Part shown: positions 10,127 to 18,744 of the stretch, in pieces
How positions within the stretch are numbered: position 1 is the first letter of the stretch
Layout: every line of letters begins with the position of its first letter
From: Arcobacter suis CECT 7833
GTDB lineage: Bacteria; Campylobacterota; Campylobacteria; Campylobacterales; Arcobacteraceae
Direction of reading: 5' to 3'
NCBI RefSeq assembly: GCF_003544815.1
Contig: NZ_CP032100.1
Span: forward strand, 1 to 64,000
Length of the DNA: 64,000 nucleotides
Notes under the pieces: generated by a model
The model's database searches: none
What the model was told of the DNA's origin: nothing
The model's input: only the letters and a program-made list of their open reading frames with translations
Program-made: the position numbers and the translations under genes

Positions 10127-11645
10127 ATTTTTTTATTTTATACCCCATTTGTCTAAGAGTTATTCCTAACTCTGATGCTGCATTTGACTGATTGTAATCG
10201 TTATTTTCAAGTGCTTCAATAATCGCTTCTTTTTCTAGTTCTTCTAAAGTTAAAATCTTTTTAGAAATAGGTTTATAATCGCTTTTTAGTTTTTGATCAT
10301 TAAGTGCTGGCAGTAGTAGTAACATATCATATTTATTAATTCCATCTTCATTTCCCATTAGTACAATTCTTTCAATTGTATTTTCTAACTCTCTTACGTT
10401 GCCCGGCCACGGGTAACTACAGAGTGCATCCATTGCTTCATCTGTAATGGTTACTCTTTTTTTATGATTTTTTATTGATCTTTCAAGGAAGAAATTAACT
10501 AATTGTTTAATATCCTCACCTCGTTCTCTAAGTGGTGGTAAATCAATAGGGATTACATTTAATCTATAATATAAATCTTCTCTAAATTTGCCATCTTTTA
10601 CCATTTGTTCAAGGTTTCTATTGGTAGCAGCCACAAGTCTTACATTTACTTTTATTGTTTTACTTCCACCAACTCTTTCAAATTCTCTTTCTTGTAGAAC
10701 TCTAAGAAGTTTTACTTGTGCAGATGAGCTAATATCGCCTATTTCATCTAAAAACAGAGTTCCCCCATCAGCTAGTTCAAATCTTCCTTTTCTTGTCTCT
10801 CTTGCATCTGTAAAGGCACCTTTTTCATGACCAAAAAGTTCACTTTCAAGTAAAGTATCTGTAATTGCAGCACAGTTTAATTTGATAAATGGTTCATCTT
10901 TTCTATTACTTCTTTTATGAATAGCAGCAGCAACAAGCTCTTTTCCAGTTCCTGTTTCACCTCGAACTAATACTGTAACATCAGATTGGGCAATTCGTTG
11001 GATAACTTTGAAAACTTGCTCCATTTTTGGGCTATCTCCAATGATATCGCCAAAATTATGAACTTTAGAATCCCACTCCATTTTGTAATAAAGTTTTAGT
11101 TCTTGAAGTCTTTCTTTTTCTTTTTGATTTAATTGGAAAGAGTGTATAGTTTGAGCAAAAATAGAACTTACAATACTTAGAATTCTAACTGTATCATCAA
11201 GTTGTATTTCAGCAGTTTTTGTAATTACTGCACCTAAAACACCAATAGCAACATTATCAATTATCATCGGAACTGCAACATAAGATTTACCATTAAAATC
11301 TCTTTTTCCTGATTTATTTAGAAAAAGTGAATTGTTATGAATATTTTCAACAACAACAGGTTCTTTTGATTCTGCTACCATTCCAGTAACTCCCTCACCT
11401 ACTTTATAAGATGCAAGAGTTTTTTGAAATTTTGATAACTCAATAGATGCAAAAACATTTAAGACATCATCTTCTAAAATATGTACTACGCAATTCTCAA
11501 GATTTAATGAATTTTTTAATATTTTCATTGACTTTTCTAGTGAAGTTTGTAGGTCATAATGATTAGAAATTACTGAAGATATCTCATAAAGAGTTGTTAA
11601 TTCTCTTATTGTAAGACAGCTCATACAAGCAGATTTATCAAACAT
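10116..11645 (-). CDS. nifA: Nif-specific sigma-54 activator NifA
   Basis: Enhancer-binding activator of nif promoters, 509 aa. It has an N-terminal GAF domain (about 30-170), a sigma-54 AAA+ domain with Walker A GETGTGKE at 229-236 and GAFTDARETRKGRFE (the GAFTGA loop reads GAFTDA), and a C-terminal helix-turn-helix ending in ITLRQMGYKIKKYEI, typical of NifA. The interdomain Cys cluster of oxygen-sensitive alpha-proteobacterial NifA is missing. Instead CMSC occurs at residues 7-10. No nifL is present. It starts at ATG after TAGGAGG and heads the operon nifA-thioredoxin-fold-SIR2-clpX. Confidence 0.95.
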   Translation of the reverse strand: MFDKSACMSCLTIRELTTLYEISSVISNHYDLQTSLEKSMKILKNSLNLENCVVHILEDDVLNVFASIELSKFQKTLASYKVGEGVTGMVAESKEPVVVENIHNNSLFLNKSGKRDFNGKSYVAVPMIIDNVAIGVLGAVITKTAEIQLDDTVRILSIVSSIFAQTIHSFQLNQKEKERLQELKLYYKMEWDSKVHNFGDIIGDSPKMEQVFKVIQRIAQSDVTVLVRGETGTGKELVAAAIHKRSNRKDEPFIKLNCAAITDTLLESELFGHEKGAFTDARETRKGRFELADGGTLFLDEIGDISSSAQVKLLRVLQEREFERVGGSKTIKVNVRLVAATNRNLEQMVKDGKFREDLYYRLNVIPIDLPPLRERGEDIKQLVNFFLERSIKNHKKRVTITDEAMDALCSYPWPGNVRELENTIERIVLMGNEDGINKYDMLLLLPALNDQKLKSDYKPISKKILTLEELEKEAIIEALENNDYNQSNAASELGITLRQMGYKIKKYEI

Positions 11646-11674
11646 TTTTGCCTCCTATTTTTTTGAATACTTTT

Positions 11675-11680
11675 ATTATA
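11675..11680 (-). promoter_or_regulatory. -10 box of the nifA promoter
   Basis: Minus-strand TATAAT lies about 30 bp before the nifA ATG. No GG-N10-GC element is seen in the 88-bp gap, so nifA looks transcribed by the vegetative sigma factor. Confidence 0.4.
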
Positions 11681-11733
11681 ACGATTTTATAAATCATAAT
11701 GAATATCCATTTATATAAAAAACATACAGTATT

Positions 11734-11943
11734 CTAATCTGCAATTTTTTTACATACTTCTTCTTTAGGAAGTTTTTTAATACCAGGTTGTATCCACCAA
11801 ATTTCACCATTTGAAAGTGTTGCATTTCCACCCCATTTTTCTTCTGTATCAAACTCTATTTCTTCAATAGTTTCTTCCATATCTTTTTTTGCAAAATAAA
11901 ATGATACAACACCATCAACTTCTCTTAACATAACTTTTGCCAT
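11734..11943 (-). CDS. nifT: NifT/FixU family protein
   Basis: A 69-aa protein matching the NifT/FixU family: MAKVMLREVDGVVSFYFAKKDMEE at the start, then EEKWGGNATLSNGEIWWI, which corresponds to the conserved WGG-x-(V/A)TL-x-NG block. The function of NifT is not established in any organism. It lies 3 bp after the flavoprotein gene and is the last gene of a sigma-54-driven operon that also carries the aldo/keto reductase. The length is normal for the family. Confidence 0.9.
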   Translation of the reverse strand: MAKVMLREVDGVVSFYFAKKDMEETIEEIEFDTEEKWGGNATLSNGEIWWIQPGIKKLPKEEVCKKIAD

Positions 11944-11946
11944 TTA

Positions 11947-13593
11947 TTACTCCTTGTTTATAAATAAATTTCTGAATTTTCTTAATAACTCATTTTCTTT
12001 AAATGAGATTCTAAAGAAACCTTTTTTTAACTCTTTAACTACAAAACTTCTATCAAAATGTTTAGAAATAAAAGGGAAATCTTCCCTAAAATGAGCTCCT
12101 CTACTTTCATCTCTTTTTTGTGCACATAATATTATTGCTTCTGATATTTCAAGGGCATTTCTCAGTTCTAAAATTGCAGATAACTCTACATTGTTATTTT
12201 TTTCTTTGTTTATACAATGTAAGCTATAAGATATTTGTCTTAAATATTTTACATAATCAAAAGCTTCTGTTAGGCTTTTTTCATTTTTGATAATCCCAAC
12301 TTTTTCAAATAAACATTTTCCTAAACTTATTCTAATTGCATTAAAGTTTTTAGTTGTATCTCCTTGAAAAATGTATTCAATCATTTCAATATCTTTTACA
12401 ACAGTGTTATAATTTATTGGTGAAAATTCATTTGTATTTGCATACTCTTTTGCGGTAATTCCTGCAAGATTTCCAAAAACACAACCTTCAAGTAAAGAGT
12501 TTCCTCCTAGTCTATTTGCTCCATGAACTCCATTTGAAGCCATTTCTCCACAAACATAAAGACCTTTTATATCACAGCTAGTCATATTTACATCAACTCC
12601 ACCCATTGTGTAGTGGGCAACTGGTTTTATTTCTAATAACTCTTCCGCAATATTTATTCCACTTTGATTTAGTGCAGCATTATAAAGAGAAGGAAGTTTT
12701 TGTTGGATTTTTTCAATTCCAAGATGTCTTAAATCAATAAAAACTTTTTTACCTTCTAGTTGTTCTTTTAAAATCGCTCGTGCTACTTCATCTCTGGTTC
12801 CCAATTCATTTATAAATCTTAAACCTTCACTATTTACCAAGTAACCACCCTCTCCTCGTGCTGCTTCTGTTACTAAATAGTTTGTTTTTACAAAACCAGT
12901 TGGATGAAACTGAACAAATTCCATATCTTTTAAATCAAGCCCAGCTCTTAATGCAACCGCTAATAAATCTCCTGTATAATCAGGTGCATTTGTAGAATAA
13001 CCTCTATAAATTCCAGCATATCCACCACCTGCAAGAACTACAGCTTTTGAGGCATATATTGTTACTTGCGAGTTCTCTTTATTTAAAGCGATTACTCCAC
13101 TTACTCTATCTTGATATTTTGCAAGATTTAAAATAAAAGTGTTTGGTAAAAATGTAATTCCTTTACTTTTTGCTTTTTTAATAAGTGCCATTGTAATTGC
13201 ACTTCCTGTTTTATCTCCAACATAACAAGTTCTATTTGAATTTCCACCACCAAATGGTCGTTGTAGAATCTTTTTATTTTCATCTCTATCAAACTCAACA
13301 CCATAATCGACTAATTTATCAATAATCGATGAAGCTTGTTTACACATATAAGTAATTGCTTTTTTATTTCCAATACCTTTTGCAGAATTAAAAGTATCGT
13401 TAATATGTTGATTTATCTCTTTTGAATTATTTATGTCAAGAACAGCATTTATTCCGCCACTTGCCATTGATGAATTTGATTTAAATAGATTTCCCTTTGT
13501 GATAAGTGCAACTCTATTTTGTTCATCTTTTGCTTCAATTGCTGCCATTAAACCAGCAATTCCACCACCAACTACAATTACATCATAAATCAT
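11947..13593 (-). CDS. L-aspartate oxidase-like FAD flavoprotein
   Basis: A 548-aa flavoprotein of the fumarate reductase/succinate dehydrogenase/NadB family. The FAD-binding GGGIAGLMAAIEA is at residues 9-21. SMASGGINAVL, TEAARGEGGYLVN, HYTMGGVDVN, GANRLGGNSLLEG and the C-terminal ESRGAHFREDFP follow in NadB order. The likely reaction is oxidation of L-aspartate to iminoaspartate, but NadB and related fumarate reductases are hard to separate by eye. It abuts the aldo/keto reductase gene and is driven by the same nif-type promoter, so a nif-specific role rather than routine NAD synthesis is possible. Confidence 0.8.
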   Translation of the reverse strand: MIYDVIVVGGGIAGLMAAIEAKDEQNRVALITKGNLFKSNSSMASGGINAVLDINNSKEINQHINDTFNSAKGIGNKKAITYMCKQASSIIDKLVDYGVEFDRDENKKILQRPFGGGNSNRTCYVGDKTGSAITMALIKKAKSKGITFLPNTFILNLAKYQDRVSGVIALNKENSQVTIYASKAVVLAGGGYAGIYRGYSTNAPDYTGDLLAVALRAGLDLKDMEFVQFHPTGFVKTNYLVTEAARGEGGYLVNSEGLRFINELGTRDEVARAILKEQLEGKKVFIDLRHLGIEKIQQKLPSLYNAALNQSGINIAEELLEIKPVAHYTMGGVDVNMTSCDIKGLYVCGEMASNGVHGANRLGGNSLLEGCVFGNLAGITAKEYANTNEFSPINYNTVVKDIEMIEYIFQGDTTKNFNAIRISLGKCLFEKVGIIKNEKSLTEAFDYVKYLRQISYSLHCINKEKNNNVELSAILELRNALEISEAIILCAQKRDESRGAHFREDFPFISKHFDRSFVVKELKKGFFRISFKENELLRKFRNLFINKE

Positions 13594-14700
13594 TTATACT
13601 CGATACATTAAATCGTATTTAGCTCTTGAAGTTGCAGCTACTTTTGTGATTTCTAGATTTTTTTTGATATGAATAGGAACTTTTGAAGCAAAAAGTGATG
13701 AAATTAACCCAGGAGTTGAACGAACAAATTGAAGTGCAAGTTGAATATCATTTTCCAATACCATTTTTGAATCAAGTAAATAACCAGTTTCTGGTTTAAA
13801 TGATTTTTTAAATAGATTCATTTGAAGAAGTGATGAACTAGAAATTACTCCAATTTTTAATCTGTGAGCAGCTTGCAGTAAAGTACAATCTTCTCCTTTT
13901 ACTTTTTGAGTAGGCATTGTATATATAGATGTTTTTCCCATATTAAATGGAGTTTGGATATATTTGAAATTGTGATTATCTCCACCTACTTTGATGGCAA
14001 TATCTACTAAATCTTCTAAATTTATATGTTCGTTTGTGCTTTCATCAATAAAACCATTCCAAACGGCAATTCCGTAATATTTTATCATTCCCATTTCTAC
14101 CATTTTTTCAAATCTTCTAAAAATAGTTTCGATTTTTTTTAGGAATTTTTTATACCCTAGTTTTGAAACTTGAATTTCTGGATTATGTAAAAAATAAATA
14201 TCAATAGTTTTTACACCCAAATTTTCAAGGGATTTTTTACATGACCATTCCAAATAATCAGGAGTCATACAGTGTTGGTCTAGTTCTATATCATCTTTTG
14301 TAGCTAATGAATTATTAATTATATTCTCTTCAATCCATTTATAAGGATTCTCTGGAAATGGATATTCTAACTGAATAAACCCACCCTTTGAACATATAAT
14401 TAATTCTTCTCTTTTTGTAACACCTTCTTCAAATAACTCTTCTAAAGCAATACCAATCTCTTTTTCACTTTGTCCATATCTGTAGTTACTTGCTGTATCT
14501 ATTAGATTAATTCCACTTTTTACAGCTTCTTTAACGCCTTCGATATAATGAAACAGATAATTTTCTTCTTTATATGGTTCTTTGTTGAATGTACCTAACC
14601 CTAATTTTGAAAATATTAAATCGTTGTGTTTGATATAAAAATCTTTGTAATGTGAGAATTTTTTTGCAAAATTGTAAGTGTCATCAAATGTTGCTATCAT
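13594..14700 (-). CDS. Aldo/keto reductase family protein, nif-regulated
   Basis: A 368-aa aldo/keto reductase with the usual TIM-barrel landmarks: LGLGTF near the start, NLIDTASNYRYGQSEKEIG (catalytic Asp/Tyr region), EELIICSKGG (Lys), and DIYFLHNPE near the substrate loop. Its substrate is unknown. It is the first gene of the operon ending in nifT, with a sigma-54 site about 95 bp upstream. Aldo/keto reductases are not among the standard nif genes, so this is an accessory of unclear job. The start is ATG with a purine-rich AGAAG leader. Confidence 0.85.
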   Translation of the reverse strand: MIATFDDTYNFAKKFSHYKDFYIKHNDLIFSKLGLGTFNKEPYKEENYLFHYIEGVKEAVKSGINLIDTASNYRYGQSEKEIGIALEELFEEGVTKREELIICSKGGFIQLEYPFPENPYKWIEENIINNSLATKDDIELDQHCMTPDYLEWSCKKSLENLGVKTIDIYFLHNPEIQVSKLGYKKFLKKIETIFRRFEKMVEMGMIKYYGIAVWNGFIDESTNEHINLEDLVDIAIKVGGDNHNFKYIQTPFNMGKTSIYTMPTQKVKGEDCTLLQAAHRLKIGVISSSSLLQMNLFKKSFKPETGYLLDSKMVLENDIQLALQFVRSTPGLISSLFASKVPIHIKKNLEITKVAATSRAKYDLMYRV

Positions 14701-14738
14701 GATTTTTTTCTTCTTTTTCTAAAATTACATAATAACAA

Positions 14739-14761
14739 GGGAATAAACGAGGTTTATCCCC
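14739..14761 (-). promoter_or_regulatory. Hairpin in the leader of the aldo/keto reductase operon
   Basis: On the minus strand GGGGATAAAC, a CTC loop and GTTTATTCCC form a stem with one mismatch or bulge, followed by a T-rich stretch. It lies between the sigma-54 promoter and the ATG, so it could act as an attenuator or RNA-stability element. Confidence 0.4.
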
Positions 14762-14793
14762 TTATCAATATTTAAAGGTGTACTTAACACTAT

Positions 14794-14807
14794 GCAAGAA
14801 GTGTTCC
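14794..14807 (-). promoter_or_regulatory. Sigma-54 promoter of the aldo/keto reductase-nadB-like-nifT operon
   Basis: Minus strand TGGAACACTTCTTGCA, with GG-N10-GC spacing exact. It is almost identical to the nifX and nifH promoters of this window. Confidence 0.9.
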
Positions 14808-14955
14808 ATAAATCAGATTTTTCTCTTTTAATCTTTTTGACTTAATAATTATTATAAAGCAATAAGTTTAGAAAAATAATTTTTTAGACTTTTGAAATAT
14901 TTCTTGTGTGAACAAAAATAAATAAATTATATTTTCACTCTCTTTGTTTTTAGAA

Positions 14956-14989
14956 TACCGATGTATATGTATTTATATAGAGAACGGTA
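14956..14989 (+). promoter_or_regulatory. Possible ModE-type operator over the mop promoter
   Basis: TACCG and CGGTA bound a 34-bp imperfect palindrome with TATAT elements inside, and it runs into TATAAT at 14990-14995. It resembles the AT-rich ModE boxes before modE at 20717-20787 only loosely, so this is a weak call supported mainly by location before a molybdate-binding protein gene. Confidence 0.35.
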
Positions 14990-15100
14990 TATAATTTTTA
15001 TACAGCAAATTCAAAAATATAACCTTAAAATTAAGCTTAATTTTATAATCACAAGCCTATGATTCTTTAATAAAATAACTAAAAATAAAAAGGACAAATT

Positions 15101-15514
15101 ATGAAAACAAGTGCAAGAAATGAATTAACTGGGAAAATCACAAACATTATTGATGGAGCTGTGATGAGTGAAGTAAAAATTACAGTTTCTTCTGAGGTAA
15201 CTATTAGTGCAACAGTTACAAAAGAGGGAATTCACTCTTTAGGAGCTAAATTAAATGATAATGTTACTGCAATCATTAAAGCTTCTTCTATTATTATTAC
15301 AAAAGATGCAGTAAAAACAACTGCTAGAAATGTATTAAAAGGAAAAGTTGTTGAAGTTATAAAAGGTGCTATTAATAGTGAAGTAAAACTTTCTTTAGGA
15401 AATAGCATAATTTCTGCAGTTGTAACAAATGATGCTATCGAAGATTTATCAATCAAAGCTTCTGAAGATGCTTATGCAATATTCAAAGCTTCAAGTGTAA
15501 TTTTAATCGCTTAA
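15101..15514 (+). CDS. mop: Molbindin, tandem Mop-domain molybdate-binding protein
   Basis: A 137-aa protein made of two Mop (TOBE-type) domains of about 68 residues. Each begins with the signature (K)TSARNELTGKI or TTARNVLKGKV and contains SEVKI..VTISA and a closing ASSII or ASSVILIA. Molbindins store molybdate in the cytoplasm and so buffer supply for the FeMo cofactor. The gene is divergent from the nifT operon and converges on modD. It starts at ATG after AAAAGGA. Confidence 0.93.
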   Translation: MKTSARNELTGKITNIIDGAVMSEVKITVSSEVTISATVTKEGIHSLGAKLNDNVTAIIKASSIIITKDAVKTTARNVLKGKVVEVIKGAINSEVKLSLGNSIISAVVTNDAIEDLSIKASEDAYAIFKASSVILIA

Positions 15515-15515
15515 T

Positions 15516-15537
15516 AATATAGGGTTTTCCCTATATT
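15516..15537. terminator. Bidirectional terminator between mop and modD
   Basis: AATATAGGG and CCCTATATT form a perfect 9-bp stem with a TTTT loop between the convergent mop and modD genes. The stop codon of modD starts at the end of the stem. Confidence 0.75.
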
Positions 15538-16382
15538 TATATAATCTTTAATCTACTACTAATATTTGCCATTCCGCAGTTATAAACAGAACTTGTAACC
15601 ACTCCATCAATTTTATATGAAGCGTATTTTTCTATATTTGTTAGGTTTATTCCACCTGCTACTAAGATTTTTACATTTGGGAAGTTTTCATTTTTGAAGG
15701 TGATGATTTTTTCTAACTCTTCAAAATCTATTTTATCAAGTTGAATTACATCAACTCCAACTTTCATTAGATTTATGCTATCTTTTAAACTTTCACTTTC
15801 TACATTTAGTTTTTTTTCTGGGATTTTTGTTTTTATTCTTTTTAAATCTTCGTAAAACTCTTCGTTGTTTTTATACAATATTCTATGTCCTTCAAAATAT
15901 AGAACAGTTTCTGAAAGGTTCAGTCTATGAGGCATTGCTCCACCACAAAAGGCTGCTTTTATACAAAATCTTTTTGAAAAGGGAAAGGTTTTTCTAGTTG
16001 TTAGAAGTTCACAAAAAGGATTGATTTTTTCTATTTTTTCTTTCATTTGGTAGGCATAAGTGCTTATTTTACAACTATATTCTAAAAGTATTTGGGTTAA
16101 TCTCCAAGCTTTGTGAATATCTTCATAAAGACCTGAAAATCTCAAAATTGTGCCATCTTTTTCTATTTTGTTTTTACTTTTTTCAAAAAAATCAACTTTA
16201 CAATTTAGAAGTTCAGCTATTTTTGAAGCTTCTTCACTACAAGAAACGATAATATCTTCCCTTGTGTAAACTTCAATTTGAGCAATTGCATTGTTACAAT
16301 TTTGTAAACTTGTTGTCAAATCAAAATATGGTAAATCATCTTGGATATATTTTTCTAACTCAGAAGTTGTTAAATTAAACAT
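15537..16382 (-). CDS. modD: ModD, NadC-like phosphoribosyltransferase homologue of mod operons
   Basis: A 281-aa protein related to nicotinate-nucleotide pyrophosphorylase (quinolinate phosphoribosyltransferase). The NadC-like TTRKTFPFSKRFCIKAAFCGG and the C-terminal barrel VKILVAGGINLTNIEKYA are visible. The cluster is last in the modABC operon, which fits the ModD family rather than true NadC. The biochemical role of ModD is unclear. It overlaps the methyltransferase gene by 8 bp. A true NadC cannot be excluded, given the NadB-like gene nearby. Confidence 0.8.
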   Translation of the reverse strand: MFNLTTSELEKYIQDDLPYFDLTTSLQNCNNAIAQIEVYTREDIIVSCSEEASKIAELLNCKVDFFEKSKNKIEKDGTILRFSGLYEDIHKAWRLTQILLEYSCKISTYAYQMKEKIEKINPFCELLTTRKTFPFSKRFCIKAAFCGGAMPHRLNLSETVLYFEGHRILYKNNEEFYEDLKRIKTKIPEKKLNVESESLKDSINLMKVGVDVIQLDKIDFEELEKIITFKNENFPNVKILVAGGINLTNIEKYASYKIDGVVTSSVYNCGMANISSRLKII

Positions 16383-17187
16383 TTTTTCTCTTTTCCCAAG
16401 AAATAAACGCCCAATTTAGATAATCTGGAGTTTCTTTATATTTATAGGTATTATTGAAATACTCTTTTAATGTATTCTTTTCTTCATTTGAGAGCTGACC
16501 TAAACTCCAGCTGATTTTTTCTATAAATTCTTCAGCTGTACTACTTCCAAATTTTGTATTTTCACTTAAAATAAAATCTACTTTGGCATAAATTCCCATA
16601 CTATGAAGTATATTTAATAAATAGATGTAATCAGGTCTTGGAAAAACTTTCCTTGAAAGTTGGTTTAATATTTCAGCATCTATAAAAGTTCCACCAACTT
16701 TTGTTGTTAAATAAACTCTTTTATTCGCTTTTGAATTTAGTTTTAAAATGGCATCTTTAACATCTTTTACTTCCATTGAGCGAGAAGCCACAACAATATC
16801 AGCATTTGGAACTTCATCCCAGTTATCTTCCCATGATTTATGAATAGTGTTGACATGGTTTAGATTTTTTTCTTTACAATTGTTTTTTACACAATCTAAC
16901 ATTCCTAAAGAGTAATCAAGGGCATAAACTTTTTGAATTTTAGAAGCAATCGCTAAACAAATAGTTCCAGGACCACAACCTACATCCAAAAGTGAAGAAG
17001 CATCAGTAAAATCAATTTTGTCTATAAAATCTTTTGTGTAGATACTTTTTTGAACATTTGTATTCATACTATTTGCTCGTTTGTCCCAATCTTGACTACT
17101 TTTACCTTTAAAAGTTGAGCTTTTCATTTGCTCTTTAAAAAGTTTTGCAAAATCTAAATTGTCTAAATTTGTTTGAATTAATCCCAT
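16375..17187 (-). CDS. Class I SAM-dependent methyltransferase of the mod operon
   Basis: A 270-aa methyltransferase with motif I LLDVGCGPGTICLAIA and motif II-like KVYALDYSLGML. The substrate is not known. It sits between modC (3 bp gap) and modD (8-bp overlap), so it is made with the molybdate transporter. Methyltransferases recur beside modD in some mod operons, but no function is established. The family assignment is firm and the role is open. Confidence 0.85.
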   Translation of the reverse strand: MGLIQTNLDNLDFAKLFKEQMKSSTFKGKSSQDWDKRANSMNTNVQKSIYTKDFIDKIDFTDASSLLDVGCGPGTICLAIASKIQKVYALDYSLGMLDCVKNNCKEKNLNHVNTIHKSWEDNWDEVPNADIVVASRSMEVKDVKDAILKLNSKANKRVYLTTKVGGTFIDAEILNQLSRKVFPRPDYIYLLNILHSMGIYAKVDFILSENTKFGSSTAEEFIEKISWSLGQLSNEEKNTLKEYFNNTYKYKETPDYLNWAFISWEKRKNV

Positions 17188-17190
17188 AAT

Positions 17191-18045
17191 TTATAATCCT
17201 TGAATTGTAGGACTGAATGCTTTTGTACTAAGGCTTACTTTTTGTCCAATTTTAAGATTTTTTACTTCTTCTTTACTTACAACAACTTCAACTAATTGTT
17301 GACCAATTGATACAATTGCAATGTGAATTACATCGACTTTTACTATGTCTAAAAGTTCTCCCTCAAATGAGAATTTCTGACTACCTTTTGTTTTTAACAA
17401 AATATCTTTTGGTGTACCATCGTTTATAATTTTCCCAAAATTTAGAATAACAACGCGATTTGCTAGACGATAAATTTCACTTGGGTCATGGCTTACCATA
17501 ATAGTTGTTGTATTAAATTCTTTATGTAAAGTAAGAATTTCATTTTGAAGTTTAGTTCTCATGTTTGAGTCAAGTGCTGATAAAGGTTCATCCATAAGTA
17601 GGATTTTTGGTCTATTCATCAGCGCTCTACATAAACTTACTCTTTGTTTTTGACCGCCACTTAATGTTTGTGGGAATCGGTTTTTTAGTTCTTCTAATTC
17701 TGTCATTTTTAGCAAATAGTTTGCTAATTCTTTATCTTTATTTACATATAAAAGGTTATCTAAAACTGAAAAATTGGGAAATAAAGCATAATCTTGAAAT
17801 ACAAAACCTATTTCTCTTTTTTGGCTAGCTAAACAAAACTTTTCATTTAGCCAAATATTATTATCAATTTCAAGGGTTCCTTTTGCATCTTCAAGACCTG
17901 CTAGAATTCGCAAAAGTGTAGTTTTCCCACTTCCACTAAGACCTGCAAGAGCTACAAAATCACCTTGTTTTATTTCTAGATTTATATTTAAATCCATTTC
18001 TCCATTTGCACCATGAAGTTTTTTTGATATATCAATTTTTATCAT
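17191..18045 (-). CDS. modC: Molybdate ABC transporter ATP-binding protein
   Basis: ATPase of the ModABC molybdate importer, 284 aa. Walker A GLSGSGKTTLL, the Q-loop at FVFQDYALFPN, signature LSGGQKQRVSLCRAL, Walker B ILLMDEPLSALD and H-loop TTIMVSHD are all present. The C-terminus has a TOBE-like part (about residues 215-284), shorter than usual for ModC. It begins directly after modB and is followed after 3 bp by the methyltransferase gene. Confidence 0.94.
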   Translation of the reverse strand: MIKIDISKKLHGANGEMDLNINLEIKQGDFVALAGLSGSGKTTLLRILAGLEDAKGTLEIDNNIWLNEKFCLASQKREIGFVFQDYALFPNFSVLDNLLYVNKDKELANYLLKMTELEELKNRFPQTLSGGQKQRVSLCRALMNRPKILLMDEPLSALDSNMRTKLQNEILTLHKEFNTTTIMVSHDPSEIYRLANRVVILNFGKIINDGTPKDILLKTKGSQKFSFEGELLDIVKVDVIHIAIVSIGQQLVEVVVSKEEVKNLKIGQKVSLSTKAFSPTIQGL

Positions 18046-18744
18046 TTATTTCTTTCCTAGTAACATATTTTTTTGTTTTCCATTAAATATGTAAACACCT
18101 AAAAGTGTAAGAAAACTAAGAGTTATCATAATTGCACTATAAATATGTGCATTAGTATAATCCATAATTTCAGTAAATTCATAAATAGCAATTGAGGCTA
18201 CTTTTGTTTCACCAGGAATACTTCCACCAATCATTAAAACAACGCCAAACTCTCCAACAGTATGGGAAAATGTAATTATGATTGCTGTAATTAAAGCAGG
18301 TTTTATATTTGGTATGGCAACTCTAAAAAGAGTTTCAAATTTACTTTTTCCACTTATATAACTAGCTTCAAGCATATTTTTATTTAGGCTTTCTAAACCT
18401 CCTTGTAAAGGTTGAACCATAAAAGGTAAAGAATAAAAACAACTAGCAATAATTAAACCTGTAAAATTAAATACCAATTTTATGCCAAAATATTCTTGAA
18501 AAAAAGCTCCAATTGGAGAATTAAATGATAAAGACCAAAGTATATAAAATCCTAAAACAGAAGGTGGTAAAACTATAGGTAAAGCAGTAATTGCTTCTAA
18601 TATAGGTTTAAATCTTGATTTAGTTTGTGATAAGTACCACGCGATTGGTAAACTAATAAAAAATAGAATTAGCGTTGTAATTCCCGCAAGTTTGAAAGAT
18701 AATAAAAAAGGTTCAAACTCTATATTTTTTAAAATCTCAATCAT
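18046..18744 (-). CDS. modB: Molybdate ABC transporter permease
   Basis: A 232-aa membrane permease with about five or six hydrophobic segments. It carries the EAA-type loop (LEASYISGKSKFETLFRVAIPNIKPAL) that docks to ModC, and the family motif ALPIVLPPSVLGFY. It overlaps the upstream Mop-domain gene by 8 bp and is directly followed by modC. It transports molybdate across the inner membrane from ModA. Confidence 0.94.
   Translation of the reverse strand: MIEILKNIEFEPFLLSFKLAGITTLILFFISLPIAWYLSQTKSRFKPILEAITALPIVLPPSVLGFYILWSLSFNSPIGAFFQEYFGIKLVFNFTGLIIASCFYSLPFMVQPLQGGLESLNKNMLEASYISGKSKFETLFRVAIPNIKPALITAIIITFSHTVGEFGVVLMIGGSIPGETKVASIAIYEFTEIMDYTNAHIYSAIMITLSFLTLLGVYIFNGKQKNMLLGKK

Larger units (their letters stand above)
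14701..15100. other. 400-bp divergent regulatory region between the nifT operon and mop
   Basis: This gap holds a minus-strand sigma-54 promoter (14794-14807), the leader hairpin, and, on the plus side, a palindrome (14956-14989) overlapping a TATAAT box upstream of mop. The remainder is AT-rich with no coding frame that I can support. Confidence 0.7.
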
